Below, piece by piece: positions 1 through 5,189 of a stretch of DNA of 5,637 nucleotides. The DNA comes from an uncultured Clostridia bacterium. Lineage in GTDB: Bacteria; Bacillota; Clostridia; Christensenellales; CAG-138. The notes under the pieces were generated by a model. That model was not told the origin of the DNA. It was given only the letters and a program-made list of their open reading frames with translations, and made no database searches. The stretch covers positions 1-5,637 of the forward strand of contig CALGGM010000107.1 in the NCBI GenBank assembly GCA_937915925.1, in the 5' to 3' direction. The translations under genes were made by a program, and so were the position numbers. The number at the start of each line of letters is the position of its first letter. Position 1 is the stretch's first letter.

Positions 1-665
1 AGCGCATCGAGCGCACCAAGAGCGTGCGCCTTGCGGGCGCGGATCATTCCGTCGCAAGAGATCTCAAGATGACCCGTCCGGCATTCGGCGGACATCTCAT
101 GGCGTCCATCATCTGCCCGCGCTTCCGTCCCGCGATGGCGACGGTACGTCCGGGCGTTATGAAGAAGCGCGAGAATCCGCGCGAGGTCGAGCTTCTGCAT
201 CCCGCGTTTGACCTGAAGCCGGAAGACATCAAGACCGAGGTGGTCGAGGTCGTCAAGGCGGCAAAGAAGCTCGTCGATCTGATCGGCGCGGACTTCATCG
301 TTTCCGTCGGCAGAGGCATTTCGAAGGACGTCGAAAAGGGCCTTGCGCTTGCAGAGGAGCTTGCAAACGAGCTCGGCGGCGTGGTCGGCGCTTCCCGCGC
401 GTGCGTGGACGCCGGCTGGATCGGCGCGGATCATCAGGTCGGACAGACCGGCAAGACTGTGCATCCGAAGATCTACGTCGCGCTCGGCATTTCCGGCGCG
501 ATCCAGCACAAGGCGGGCATGCAGGAATCCGAATGCATCATCGCGGTCAACAAGAACGAGACCGCCCCGATCTTCGAGTGCGCGGACTACGGCATCGTGG
601 GCGACCTCTTCAAGGTCGTTCCGGAGCTGATCGAATCCATCCGCGCGGCGAAAGCGGCGAAATAA
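1..665 (+). CDS. etfA: Electron transfer flavoprotein alpha subunit, C-terminal part (5' end outside window)
   Basis: Seen: the reading frame is open from the left edge and ends at TAA 663-665, giving about 220 residues. It carries the C-terminal FAD domain signature of EtfA in order: TRPAFGG followed by MASIICP, TVRPGVM, VSVGRGI, then GASRACVDAGWIGADHQVGQ, QTGK, GISGAIQH, AVNK, and ADYGIVGDLF close to the end. Known: EtfA pairs with EtfB in the cytoplasm and carries electrons for acyl-CoA dehydrogenases; in clostridia Bcd-EtfAB reduces crotonyl-CoA to butyryl-CoA, often with flavin-based bifurcation. Inference: bcd and etfB probably lie just upstream, as is usual, and serve the lysine-to-butyrate route suggested by kamDE and the CoA transferase to the right. 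The true start and the N-terminal domain are not visible. The first 20 or so visible residues do not look like the family, while everything from TRPAFGG onward is well conserved. A hairpin terminator follows 10 bases after the stop, so etfA is the last gene of its unit. Confidence 0.96.
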   Translation, partial: RIERTKSVRLAGADHSVARDLKMTRPAFGGHLMASIICPRFRPAMATVRPGVMKKRENPREVELLHPAFDLKPEDIKTEVVEVVKAAKKLVDLIGADFIVSVGRGISKDVEKGLALAEELANELGGVVGASRACVDAGWIGADHQVGQTGKTVHPKIYVALGISGAIQHKAGMQESECIIAVNKNETAPIFECADYGIVGDLFKVVPELIESIRAAKAAK

Positions 666-675
666 TCAAAACAAT

Positions 676-710
676 ACGTCCCGGGGATGCTCTCCTCGGG
701 GCGTGCTTTT
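676..710 (+). terminator. Intrinsic terminator after etfA
   Basis: A stem of about 12 pairs runs from 676-687 to 693-704 (ACGTCCCGGGGA against TCCTCGGGGCGT, with two G-T pairs) around a 5-base loop, followed by GCTTTT at 705-710. It starts 10 bases after the etfA stop. It also overlaps a possible ATG at 687, which argues against that codon as the start of the next gene. Confidence 0.85.
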
Positions 711-742
711 ATTGTAAGGATAAGCGACGAAAAGGGAATAAT

Positions 743-748
743 GAGGTG
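743..748 (+). promoter_or_regulatory. Ribosome binding site fixing the nuclease start
   Basis: GAGGTG lies 4 bases before ATG 753. This favours 753 over the in-frame ATG codons at 687 (inside the etfA terminator stem) and 741 (which itself overlaps this site). A weaker AAAGGG at 732-736 region could serve ATG 741, which would add only four residues. Confidence 0.6.
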
Positions 749-752
749 TACG

Positions 753-1760
753 ATGGAAGATTTGAACGTAAAAAAGGAAGAAATCCGTGTCTGGGGGATC
801 CATTGCCGGGATGATGTTCTGTTCCGAAAGGAAAACATCATTGCAATCGGATGGAAAGATATAGGTGACTTGAGTATTCTCGGTTCAGACCGCGAAGCGT
901 TCAAAAAACGGTATGCGGAAGTATATAAGGATGCAAAGAAGGGAAGCGTCGCAAACGGGGCGGGTATGCTATACAGATTTTGCAACGAAGTACAAATCGA
1001 CGATTATGTGGTGTACCCATCAAAGAGCGATCGACAGGTAAATATCGGTATTATCGAAGGTGAATACCAGTATGATGCTACGCAGCCGGAATATGTACAA
1101 ACGCACAAAGTCAAATGGCTGAAACAGTTTCCACGGACCTATTTTTCACAAGGCGCACTATATGAAATTGGGGCAGCACAATCGTTTTTCATGGTAAAGA
1201 ACTATGCGGATGAATTTCTTGCTGCGCTTGATAAAGGATTTAGAAAACCCCGTATTGAGGATGAAAAAGAGGTGGTAGAGGCAACAGCCGAGCTCATAAT
1301 TGAGAACACCAAAGACTTTATCCTAAAAGAGCTGAGTCGGCAATTAAAAGGCTATGATTTGGAAGAATTTGTAGCGGATCTTTTACGGGCGATGGGGTAT
1401 CGTACAACGGTATCGCCGCACGGCGGAGACAGTGGTATCGATATCACAGCGTACAAGGATGAATTGCCGCCGCGTATTTTGGTACAGGTTAAGAGTCAGG
1501 ATGGCGAGATTAAAGAGACGACCATCCAATCTCTGAAAGGTGCTATGCGTGAAGGCGATTACGGCCTGTTTGTCACGCTTTCGGATTATACGAAGAATGC
1601 GAAGGCATATCTTCGCAGCACACCTATCATTCGCGGGATTAATGGAACGGAACTGGTTGATCTTGTTTTGAAGTATTACAAAGATTTGAGCGAGAAATAC
1701 AAGCGGATAATTCCATTGCAGATGGTTTATATTCCTGTTTCAAAGGAAAATTTAGAATGA
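753..1760 (+). CDS. Orphan Mrr-type restriction endonuclease
   Basis: Predicted cytoplasmic DNA endonuclease of 335 residues. Seen: the C-terminal half (about 198-310) has the Mrr catalytic fold pattern: helix YDLEEFVADLLRAMGY (201-216) with E204/E205, then SPHGGDSGIDI with D230, then ILVQVKSQ with Q245 and K247. This is the D...QxK variant of the PD-(D/E)xK site that is normal for Mrr. A further conserved stretch is GDYGLFVTLSDYTKNA (268-283). The N-terminal domain (about 11-150) contains IRVWGIH, IAIGWKDIGDL and DDYVVYPS; its pattern suggests a PUA/EVE-like fold, which could recognise modified DNA, but this is inference. Known: Mrr nucleases cut DNA carrying foreign methylation. No methyltransferase or specificity subunit is visible, consistent with a solitary type IV-like enzyme. 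The gene has a lower GC content (40-42% in two hand-counted lines) than the metabolic genes and sits between a terminator and a repeat element, which suggests horizontal acquisition. Substrate specificity cannot be read from the sequence. Confidence 0.88.
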   Translation: MEDLNVKKEEIRVWGIHCRDDVLFRKENIIAIGWKDIGDLSILGSDREAFKKRYAEVYKDAKKGSVANGAGMLYRFCNEVQIDDYVVYPSKSDRQVNIGIIEGEYQYDATQPEYVQTHKVKWLKQFPRTYFSQGALYEIGAAQSFFMVKNYADEFLAALDKGFRKPRIEDEKEVVEATAELIIENTKDFILKELSRQLKGYDLEEFVADLLRAMGYRTTVSPHGGDSGIDITAYKDELPPRILVQVKSQDGEIKETTIQSLKGAMREGDYGLFVTLSDYTKNAKAYLRSTPIIRGINGTELVDLVLKYYKDLSEKYKRIIPLQMVYIPVSKENLE

Positions 1761-1770
1761 GCGTTATAAT

Positions 1771-1882
1771 GCCTTCCCCTGCTACAGCATGGGGAAGGGG
1801 GACCGCTTGCGGTGGATGAGGTTTCCTTGTCCCCCTCATCAGTCACCTGCGGTGACAGCTTCCCCACCAAGGGGGGGAAGCC
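1771..1882. repeat. Compound inverted repeat (MITE/REP-like element)
   Basis: Four short hairpins lie in a row: CCTTCCCC 1772-1779 with GGGGAAGG 1791-1798; ACCGC 1802-1806 with GCGGT 1809-1813; GTCACC 1842-1847 with GGTGAC 1851-1856; GCTTCCCC 1858-1865 with GGGGAAGC 1874-1881. The left and right halves are also imperfect reverse complements of one another: the ends GCCTTCCCC and GGGGAAGCC match at 8 of 9 positions, and GGATGAGG (1813-1821 region) faces CCTCATC (1834-1840), around a centre near 1825-1830. This resembles the non-coding hairpin repeats found in many copies in clostridial genomes, from which spurious short ORFs are often annotated. Only one copy is in the window, so repetitive status is recalled from the family rather than shown. 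No target-site duplication is evident. Confidence 0.72.
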
Positions 1883-1894
1883 TCTGAAATGAAG

Positions 1895-1927
1895 CGATCC
1901 CGGGGGAGAACTCCGGGGTCGTTTTTT
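1895..1927 (+). terminator. Intrinsic terminator between nuclease and araC-type gene
   Basis: A nine-pair stem (CGATCCCGG 1895-1903 with CCGGGGTCG 1913-1921, one G-T pair) closes a 9-base loop and is followed by six T (1922-1927). It would end transcripts coming from the nuclease gene through the repeat. The sequence is almost identical to the terminator at 2923-2953. Confidence 0.85.
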
Positions 1928-1932
1928 CAAAG

Positions 1933-1963
1933 CCGACAGACAAGAGCAGAAAATGTCGGGACA
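1933..1963. promoter_or_regulatory. Candidate operator upstream of the AraC-type gene
   Basis: CCGACA at 1933-1938 is mirrored by TGTCGG at 1954-1959, with 15 bases between the arms, so the arm centres are 21 bases (two helical turns) apart. The right arm also belongs to a compact palindrome, TGTC-GG-GACA at 1954-1963, and covers the proposed -35 box. A regulator bound here could block or contact RNA polymerase. No protein is assigned to it by the sequence. Confidence 0.35.
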
Positions 1964-1986
1964 AACGTGCAAAAATTGTGTATGAT
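1958..1986 (+). promoter_or_regulatory. Probable sigma-70-type promoter of the AraC-type gene
   Basis: GGGACA (1958-1963, four of six consensus bases) and TATGAT (1981-1986, five of six) are 17 bases apart. The site lies just downstream of a terminator and ends 23 bases before the ATG at 2010. It is the only well-placed promoter-like pair in this gap. Confidence 0.5.
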
Positions 1987-2009
1987 GATCACGTCAGGAG
2001 GAAACGGAC

Positions 2010-2912
2010 ATGGAATGGATCGAAGCAATACAGAAGGCAATTGATTATGTCGAAGCGCATCTGACCGATGATCTGGACACGGAAAACATTGCAGGGGAAA
2101 GCTATTATTCCTCGTTCCACTTTCAGCGCGTATTCAGTATCCTTTGCGGATATACGCTCGGCGAGTACATCCGGAACCGGCGGTTATCCGCTGCGGGCGC
2201 GGAGCTTGCGGAGGGGAAGGCGAGGGTCATCGACGTTGCATACAAATACGGCTATGACAGCCCCGACAGCTTTGCAAGAGCATTCCAGAGATTCCACGGG
2301 GTAACGCCGTCCCGGGCGCGCATGGACGGCGCAAAACTCAGGTCGTTTTCTCCCCTGACGATCAATCTGCATTTTGAAGGAGGAAGCATGATGGATTACA
2401 GAATCGAAACGAAACCGGACATGCTGCTGACCGGATTCAAACGCCGCTTTACCGGCGATCCGAACGAGAAACAGGACCAGGATCATTACTTTGCCTGCGA
2501 GACGCGGCTGGAACAGTACGTTTTAGAGGGCATGAGCAGGGAGCATGAGACCACGTATGCCGTGCTCACGAACTTTGACAAAGACGGGTATGATTTCTAT
2601 TTCGCGGCAAAGCTGCCGCACTGGGCGCTCAAGGACTTTGAGGAGGATCTCGGCGAATTCGCAAAGCGGTATGAGCATCTCTCCATTCCGGAAGGACTGT
2701 ATGTGGTTTGCGAAACGGAACGCTGCATGTTCCCGACGAATCTGGTCGAAGGGCTCCGGAAACGCCTTGTGACGGAATGGCTGCCGTCGTCCGGCTACGA
2801 GCTGCGGAACGCGCCGGAGATCAACGTGATCCACTGGCCGTTCGAGGACGGAAACGAAGCGGTCAACAATTCGCACTGGTGCGAAATCTGGCTGCCGATC
2901 GAAAAGAAATGA
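2010..2912 (+). CDS. AraC-family transcriptional regulator with GyrI-like effector-binding domain
   Basis: Protein of 300 residues. Seen: an N-terminal AraC DNA-binding domain (about 8-107) with two helix-turn-helix units, the first around 22-47 (ENIAGESYYSSFHFQRVFS) and the second around 73-104 (VIDVAYKYGYDSPDSFARAF, then FHGVTPSRAR). A C-terminal GyrI/Rob-like domain (about 127-300) begins at MMDYRIETKPDMLLTGF and ends with HWCEIWLPI, which fits the family's aromatic and acidic closing strand. The ATG at 2010 is supported by AGGAGG at 1996-2001 with an 8-base spacer. Known: this architecture (HTH first, ligand pocket second) is common in Bacillota and usually senses small, often cationic or hydrophobic compounds, with targets such as transporters next to the gene. 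Here no transporter is adjacent and the gene stands alone between two terminators, so its targets are unknown. Local GC (70% in 2161-2220, hand-counted) is like the metabolic genes, not like the nuclease. A strong Shine-Dalgarno sequence lies at the domain boundary and might start a second product. Confidence 0.93.
   Translation: MEWIEAIQKAIDYVEAHLTDDLDTENIAGESYYSSFHFQRVFSILCGYTLGEYIRNRRLSAAGAELAEGKARVIDVAYKYGYDSPDSFARAFQRFHGVTPSRARMDGAKLRSFSPLTINLHFEGGSMMDYRIETKPDMLLTGFKRRFTGDPNEKQDQDHYFACETRLEQYVLEGMSREHETTYAVLTNFDKDGYDFYFAAKLPHWALKDFEEDLGEFAKRYEHLSIPEGLYVVCETERCMFPTNLVEGLRKRLVTEWLPSSGYELRNAPEINVIHWPFEDGNEAVNNSHWCEIWLPIEKK
2377..2393 (+). promoter_or_regulatory. Possible internal translation start in the AraC-type gene
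   Basis: AAGGAGG at 2377-2383 is a full consensus Shine-Dalgarno sequence. It precedes in-frame ATG codons at 2388 (4-base spacer) and 2391 (7-base spacer), exactly at the linker between the DNA-binding and effector domains. Initiation here would give a separate GyrI-like protein of 173-174 residues. The alternative is chance: a Gly-Gly pair before a Met is, as I recall, common at this linker, and GGAGGA simply encodes it. Confidence 0.35.
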
Positions 2913-2922
2913 CAGCAACAGA

Positions 2923-2953
2923 CGATCCCGGGGGAGAACTCCGGGATCGTTTT
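2923..2953 (+). terminator. Intrinsic terminator after the AraC-type gene
   Basis: A perfect nine-pair stem (CGATCCCGG 2923-2931 with CCGGGATCG 2941-2949) closes the 9-base loop GGGAGAACT and is followed by four T (2950-2953). It starts 10 bases after the stop codon. It matches the terminator at 1895-1925 at 30 of 31 positions. Confidence 0.85.
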
Positions 2954-2960
2954 CATATTG

Positions 2961-2990
2961 AAAGCCCAACCGATGCGGCCGGGCTTTTTT
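2961..2990. terminator. Terminator hairpin between convergent units, possibly bidirectional
   Basis: AAAGCCC (2961-2967) pairs with GGGCTTT (2981-2987), with an inner CCG/CGG stem (2970-2972 and 2976-2978). The plus strand has a T run at 2985-2990. On the minus strand the stem ends in GGGCTTTC, a short U tract 11 bases past the stop of CoA-transferase subunit B, so it can plausibly stop both units. It is the only terminator candidate for the minus-strand operon. Confidence 0.75.
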
Positions 2991-3000
2991 CATGCTGTTT

Positions 3001-3669
3001 TCAGTCGATCATGCTCTTCAGGTTCTCGGAGACCGTGATCGGGGCGGCGGTTGCCGCCTTGACCTGTTCCACGGTGAATTCCGGGTTGATCTCGGTCATC
3101 AGAAGGCCGTTTTCGGTGACTTCCAGCACGCACATTTCGGTGATGATCTTCTTCACACAGTGCGACGCGGTCAGCGGGAGACGGCACTTTTCGAAGATCT
3201 TCGGGTTGCCCTTTGCGGTATGCTCCATGCAGACGATGCAGTTGCGCGCGCCGACGCACAGATCCATTGCGCCGCCCATGCCGGGCATTCTTTTTCCGGG
3301 GATGATCCAGTTGGCAAGGTTGCCTTCCTGATCGACCTCGAGCGCGCCGAGGAAGCAAGCGTCCACATGACCGCCGCGGATGAGACCGAAGTTCGTTGCG
3401 GAATCGATGAAGCCGCCGCCGAACGCCACGGATGCGGGATTGCCGCCCGCGTCGACGACGTGGTACGGATCGTAGTTCCGGTCGCCCTCTTTGGGAGCAG
3501 CGCCCGCGCCGACGATGCCGAGCTCGGCATGGATGACGAGGTCAACGCCCTCGGGAAGGAAGCCGGGGATCATGGTGGGAAGGCCGATGCCGAGGTTTAC
3601 GACGTCGCCGTCCTTCAGTTCTTTTGCGCAGCGCTTTGCGATAAAGGCTTTGATTTCAGACTTATCCAT
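3001..3669 (-). CDS. Acyl-CoA:acetate/3-ketoacid CoA-transferase subunit B (AtoA/CtfB-like; likely butyryl-CoA:acetoacetate)
   Basis: Beta subunit of 222 residues, a usual length for separate class I CoA-transferase subunits. Seen: NLGIGLPTMIPGFLPEG (25-41), IHAELGIVGAG (46-56) with E49 at the position of the catalytic glutamate that forms the glutamyl-CoA thioester, GGGFIDSATNFGLIRGGHVD (84-103), and GMGGAMDLCVGA (130-141) followed by MEHTAKG. Many homologues read SENG where this protein reads AELG; the glutamate itself is kept. The ATG (3669-3667) shares one base with the TAA of subunit A (TAATG), and AAGGAGA (3685-3679) inside the end of subunit A serves as its ribosome binding site, so the two are probably translationally coupled. 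Inference from the neighbouring kamDE: it releases butyrate from butyryl-CoA and passes CoA to acetoacetate made in lysine fermentation. Acetate or another acid as acceptor cannot be excluded. It is the last gene of the operon. Confidence 0.93.
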   Translation of the reverse strand: MDKSEIKAFIAKRCAKELKDGDVVNLGIGLPTMIPGFLPEGVDLVIHAELGIVGAGAAPKEGDRNYDPYHVVDAGGNPASVAFGGGFIDSATNFGLIRGGHVDACFLGALEVDQEGNLANWIIPGKRMPGMGGAMDLCVGARNCIVCMEHTAKGNPKIFEKCRLPLTASHCVKKIITEMCVLEVTENGLLMTEINPEFTVEQVKAATAAPITVSENLKSMID

Positions 3670-4361
3670 TATTTCTTCTCTCCTTCCACGATGTAGTCGA
3701 CGCACATGCCGTAGGTGTGGATGTTCTCGGGCTCGATCTCGCCGGTGGGAACGAGGTATTCGGTCTCGGCGATGACGGTGTCCGCCGCGGTTGCCATGAC
3801 GGTGTTGAAGTTGCGCATCGTGCCCTTGTACCAGCAGTTGCCGGCTTCGTCGCACTTATAGGTGCCTAAAAGCGCAAAGTCCGCGTGGATCGGCTTCATC
3901 AGAAGATACTGCTTTCCGTCGATCTCCTGCTTGCCGAGGCACAGCGGGCTTTCCTCGATCAGCGTGTCCACGCCGACGGGGGTGAGAACGCCGCCCAGTC
4001 CCGCGCCGCCCGCGCGGATGCACTCCGCCATCGAGCCCTGCGGGATCAGATTGACTTCCAGCGTGCCCGCGTTCATCTGCTCGCCGACTTCGGGCGTCAT
4101 GCCCACGTGCGTCGCGATGACGCGCTTGACCTGATGATTGTGGATCAGCTCCGCGATGCCGAAGAACTCTTCGCCCTTCGGACCGACCGCGCGGCCCATA
4201 TCGTTTGCGATCAGCGTAAGGTCCTTCGTGCCGAGCTTCACGAGCTCTTTCACAACGGCGAGCGCCTGACCGCAGCCCAAGAACCCGCCGCACATGACGG
4301 TTGCGCCGTCGGGAATCATTTTCGCTGCTTCGAGAGCAGTGAGTACCGGTTTCTTTGCCAT
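3669..4361 (-). CDS. Acyl-CoA:acetate/3-ketoacid CoA-transferase subunit A (AtoD/CtfA-like)
   Basis: Alpha subunit of 230 residues, partner of the subunit encoded directly downstream. Seen: an N-terminal PDGATVMCGGFLGCGQA (17-33) glycine-rich CoA-binding loop, LIANDMG (50-56), a central ATHVG (83-87), QGSMAECIRAGGAGLGGVLT (108-127), then PVGVDTLIEE, and the closing HTYGMCVDYIVEG (215-227), all as expected for this family. The ATG at 4361-4359 is supported by AAGGAGG at 4374-4368 with a 6-base spacer. The gap to kamE is 39 bases without a terminator, so it is part of the kam operon. Known: in lysine fermenters a butyryl-CoA:acetoacetate CoA-transferase closes the pathway. I infer that role from context; the fold alone does not fix the acyl substrate. 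Confidence 0.93.
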   Translation of the reverse strand: MAKKPVLTALEAAKMIPDGATVMCGGFLGCGQALAVVKELVKLGTKDLTLIANDMGRAVGPKGEEFFGIAELIHNHQVKRVIATHVGMTPEVGEQMNAGTLEVNLIPQGSMAECIRAGGAGLGGVLTPVGVDTLIEESPLCLGKQEIDGKQYLLMKPIHADFALLGTYKCDEAGNCWYKGTMRNFNTVMATAADTVIAETEYLVPTGEIEPENIHTYGMCVDYIVEGEKK

Positions 4362-4400
4362 AGTTAGCCTCCTTGTTGATTCTGTATGTATCTTTGCGGC

Positions 4401-5189
4401 TTATTTCATGCCGCGTTTAACCATTTCCGTGACGACGAAGCTTGCCACGTCGTCGCCGTAGGTGCCCGCGCCGAAGCCCGCGTCAAAGCCCAGCTCCTTG
4501 GCAAGCTCATGCGTGATGCGCGGCCCGCCGCAGACCACCACGAACCGATCGCGAAGCCCTTCCGCTTCTAAAAGCTCGATGAGGTTTGTGAGGTTCTGGA
4601 TGTGAATATCCTTCTGCGTAACCGTCTGCGAAACCAGCAGCGCGTCCGCGTTGACCTCGAGCGCCTTTTTGATGAAGTCCTCGTTCGGCACCTGCGAGCC
4701 GAGATTGTACGCCTCGATCATTTCGTAGCGCTCCACGCCGTAATGCCCCGCAAAGCCCTTGCGGTTCATGATCGCGTCGATGCCGACCGTGTGCGCGTCG
4801 GTGCCGGTAGAAGCGCCCACCATCACGACCTTGCGGCCGATGTGCTCGCGGATGTAGTCGTTCGTTTCCTCCATGCTCATGACGTCGGATTCGACGGTGA
4901 TGACGTGGATGTCCTCGTAGTTGACGGTGTGCACGCAGCTTCCGTAGACCACGTAGAAGGTGAACTCCTTGTCGAGCGGGGCGTGATACGTCACGTTCGG
5001 CTCCTCAAGCCCCATCTTCTTTGCGATCTGCCGCGCCGCTTCCACGCCGCGCTCGTCGTCCTTGATGGGAAGCGTGAAGCTAAGCTGCACCTTTCCGTCG
5101 TTCATCGTGTCGCCGTACGGCTTCAGATGCTTCAGATCGAGCGTGGTATCGAAATCAATCTTATGGGTGTTGTACAGTCCGCTGCTCAT
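4401..5189 (-). CDS. kamE: Lysine 5,6-aminomutase (beta-lysine/D-lysine 5,6-aminomutase), beta subunit
   Basis: Cobalamin- and PLP-binding subunit of 262 residues, full length for the family. Seen: an N-terminal dimerisation/PLP region (about 1-100) and a Rossmann-like B12 domain (about 118-262) with VVMVGASTGTDAHTVG, in which D131-x-H133-x-x-G136 is the base-off B12 motif. K144 in IMNRKGF is at the number I recall for the lysine that holds PLP in the open form in the Clostridium sticklandii enzyme (Lys144 beta, with His133 as cobalt ligand). SQTVTQKDIHIQNL and VVVCGGPRI (216-224) complete the domain. Known: with KamD it moves the terminal amino group from C6 to C5 of beta-lysine or D-lysine, giving 3,5- or 2,5-diaminohexanoate. 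The ATG (5189-5187) overlaps the kamD TGA by four bases (ATGA), and AAGGTGG (5203-5197) lies 7 bases upstream, so the two subunits are probably made in a coupled fashion. Confidence in the assignment is very high. Confidence 0.97.
   Translation of the reverse strand: MSSGLYNTHKIDFDTTLDLKHLKPYGDTMNDGKVQLSFTLPIKDDERGVEAARQIAKKMGLEEPNVTYHAPLDKEFTFYVVYGSCVHTVNYEDIHVITVESDVMSMEETNDYIREHIGRKVVMVGASTGTDAHTVGIDAIMNRKGFAGHYGVERYEMIEAYNLGSQVPNEDFIKKALEVNADALLVSQTVTQKDIHIQNLTNLIELLEAEGLRDRFVVVCGGPRITHELAKELGFDAGFGAGTYGDDVASFVVTEMVKRGMK

Noticed and set aside
3..70. Possible frameshift or deletion at the start of the visible etfA segment
   Set aside because: The first 20 or so residues do not show the GLTADCT-type segment I would expect before TRPAFGG, but the other two frames do not restore it and only a few codons are visible, so edge divergence or a sequence error cannot be told apart.
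712..742. TTGTAA and AATAAT as a promoter for the nuclease gene
   Set aside because: The spacing is 19 bases and the second box overlaps the ribosome binding region, so a transcript would start almost at the ATG. I could not identify a convincing promoter here; some read-through of the etfA terminator is possible.
687..752. Upstream start of the nuclease gene at ATG 687
   Set aside because: This codon lies in the loop side of the etfA terminator stem, has no ribosome binding site, and the added residues do not resemble the conserved N-terminus. ATG 753 has GAGGTG close upstream.
1639..1972. Two short minus-strand open frames across the nuclease end and the repeat
   Set aside because: They run through hairpins and the terminator, lack ribosome binding sites and have Pro/Ser-rich translations of the kind produced by non-coding repeats.
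2523..2993. Minus-strand open frame of 156 codons opposite the AraC-type gene
   Set aside because: It begins inside the terminator hairpin at 2961-2990 and shadows the conserved effector domain; no motif supports it.
2992..3696. Long plus-strand open frame opposite CoA-transferase subunit B (234 codons)
   Set aside because: It is the antisense shadow of a well-conserved GC-rich gene, has no family signature, and starts inside the convergent terminator region.
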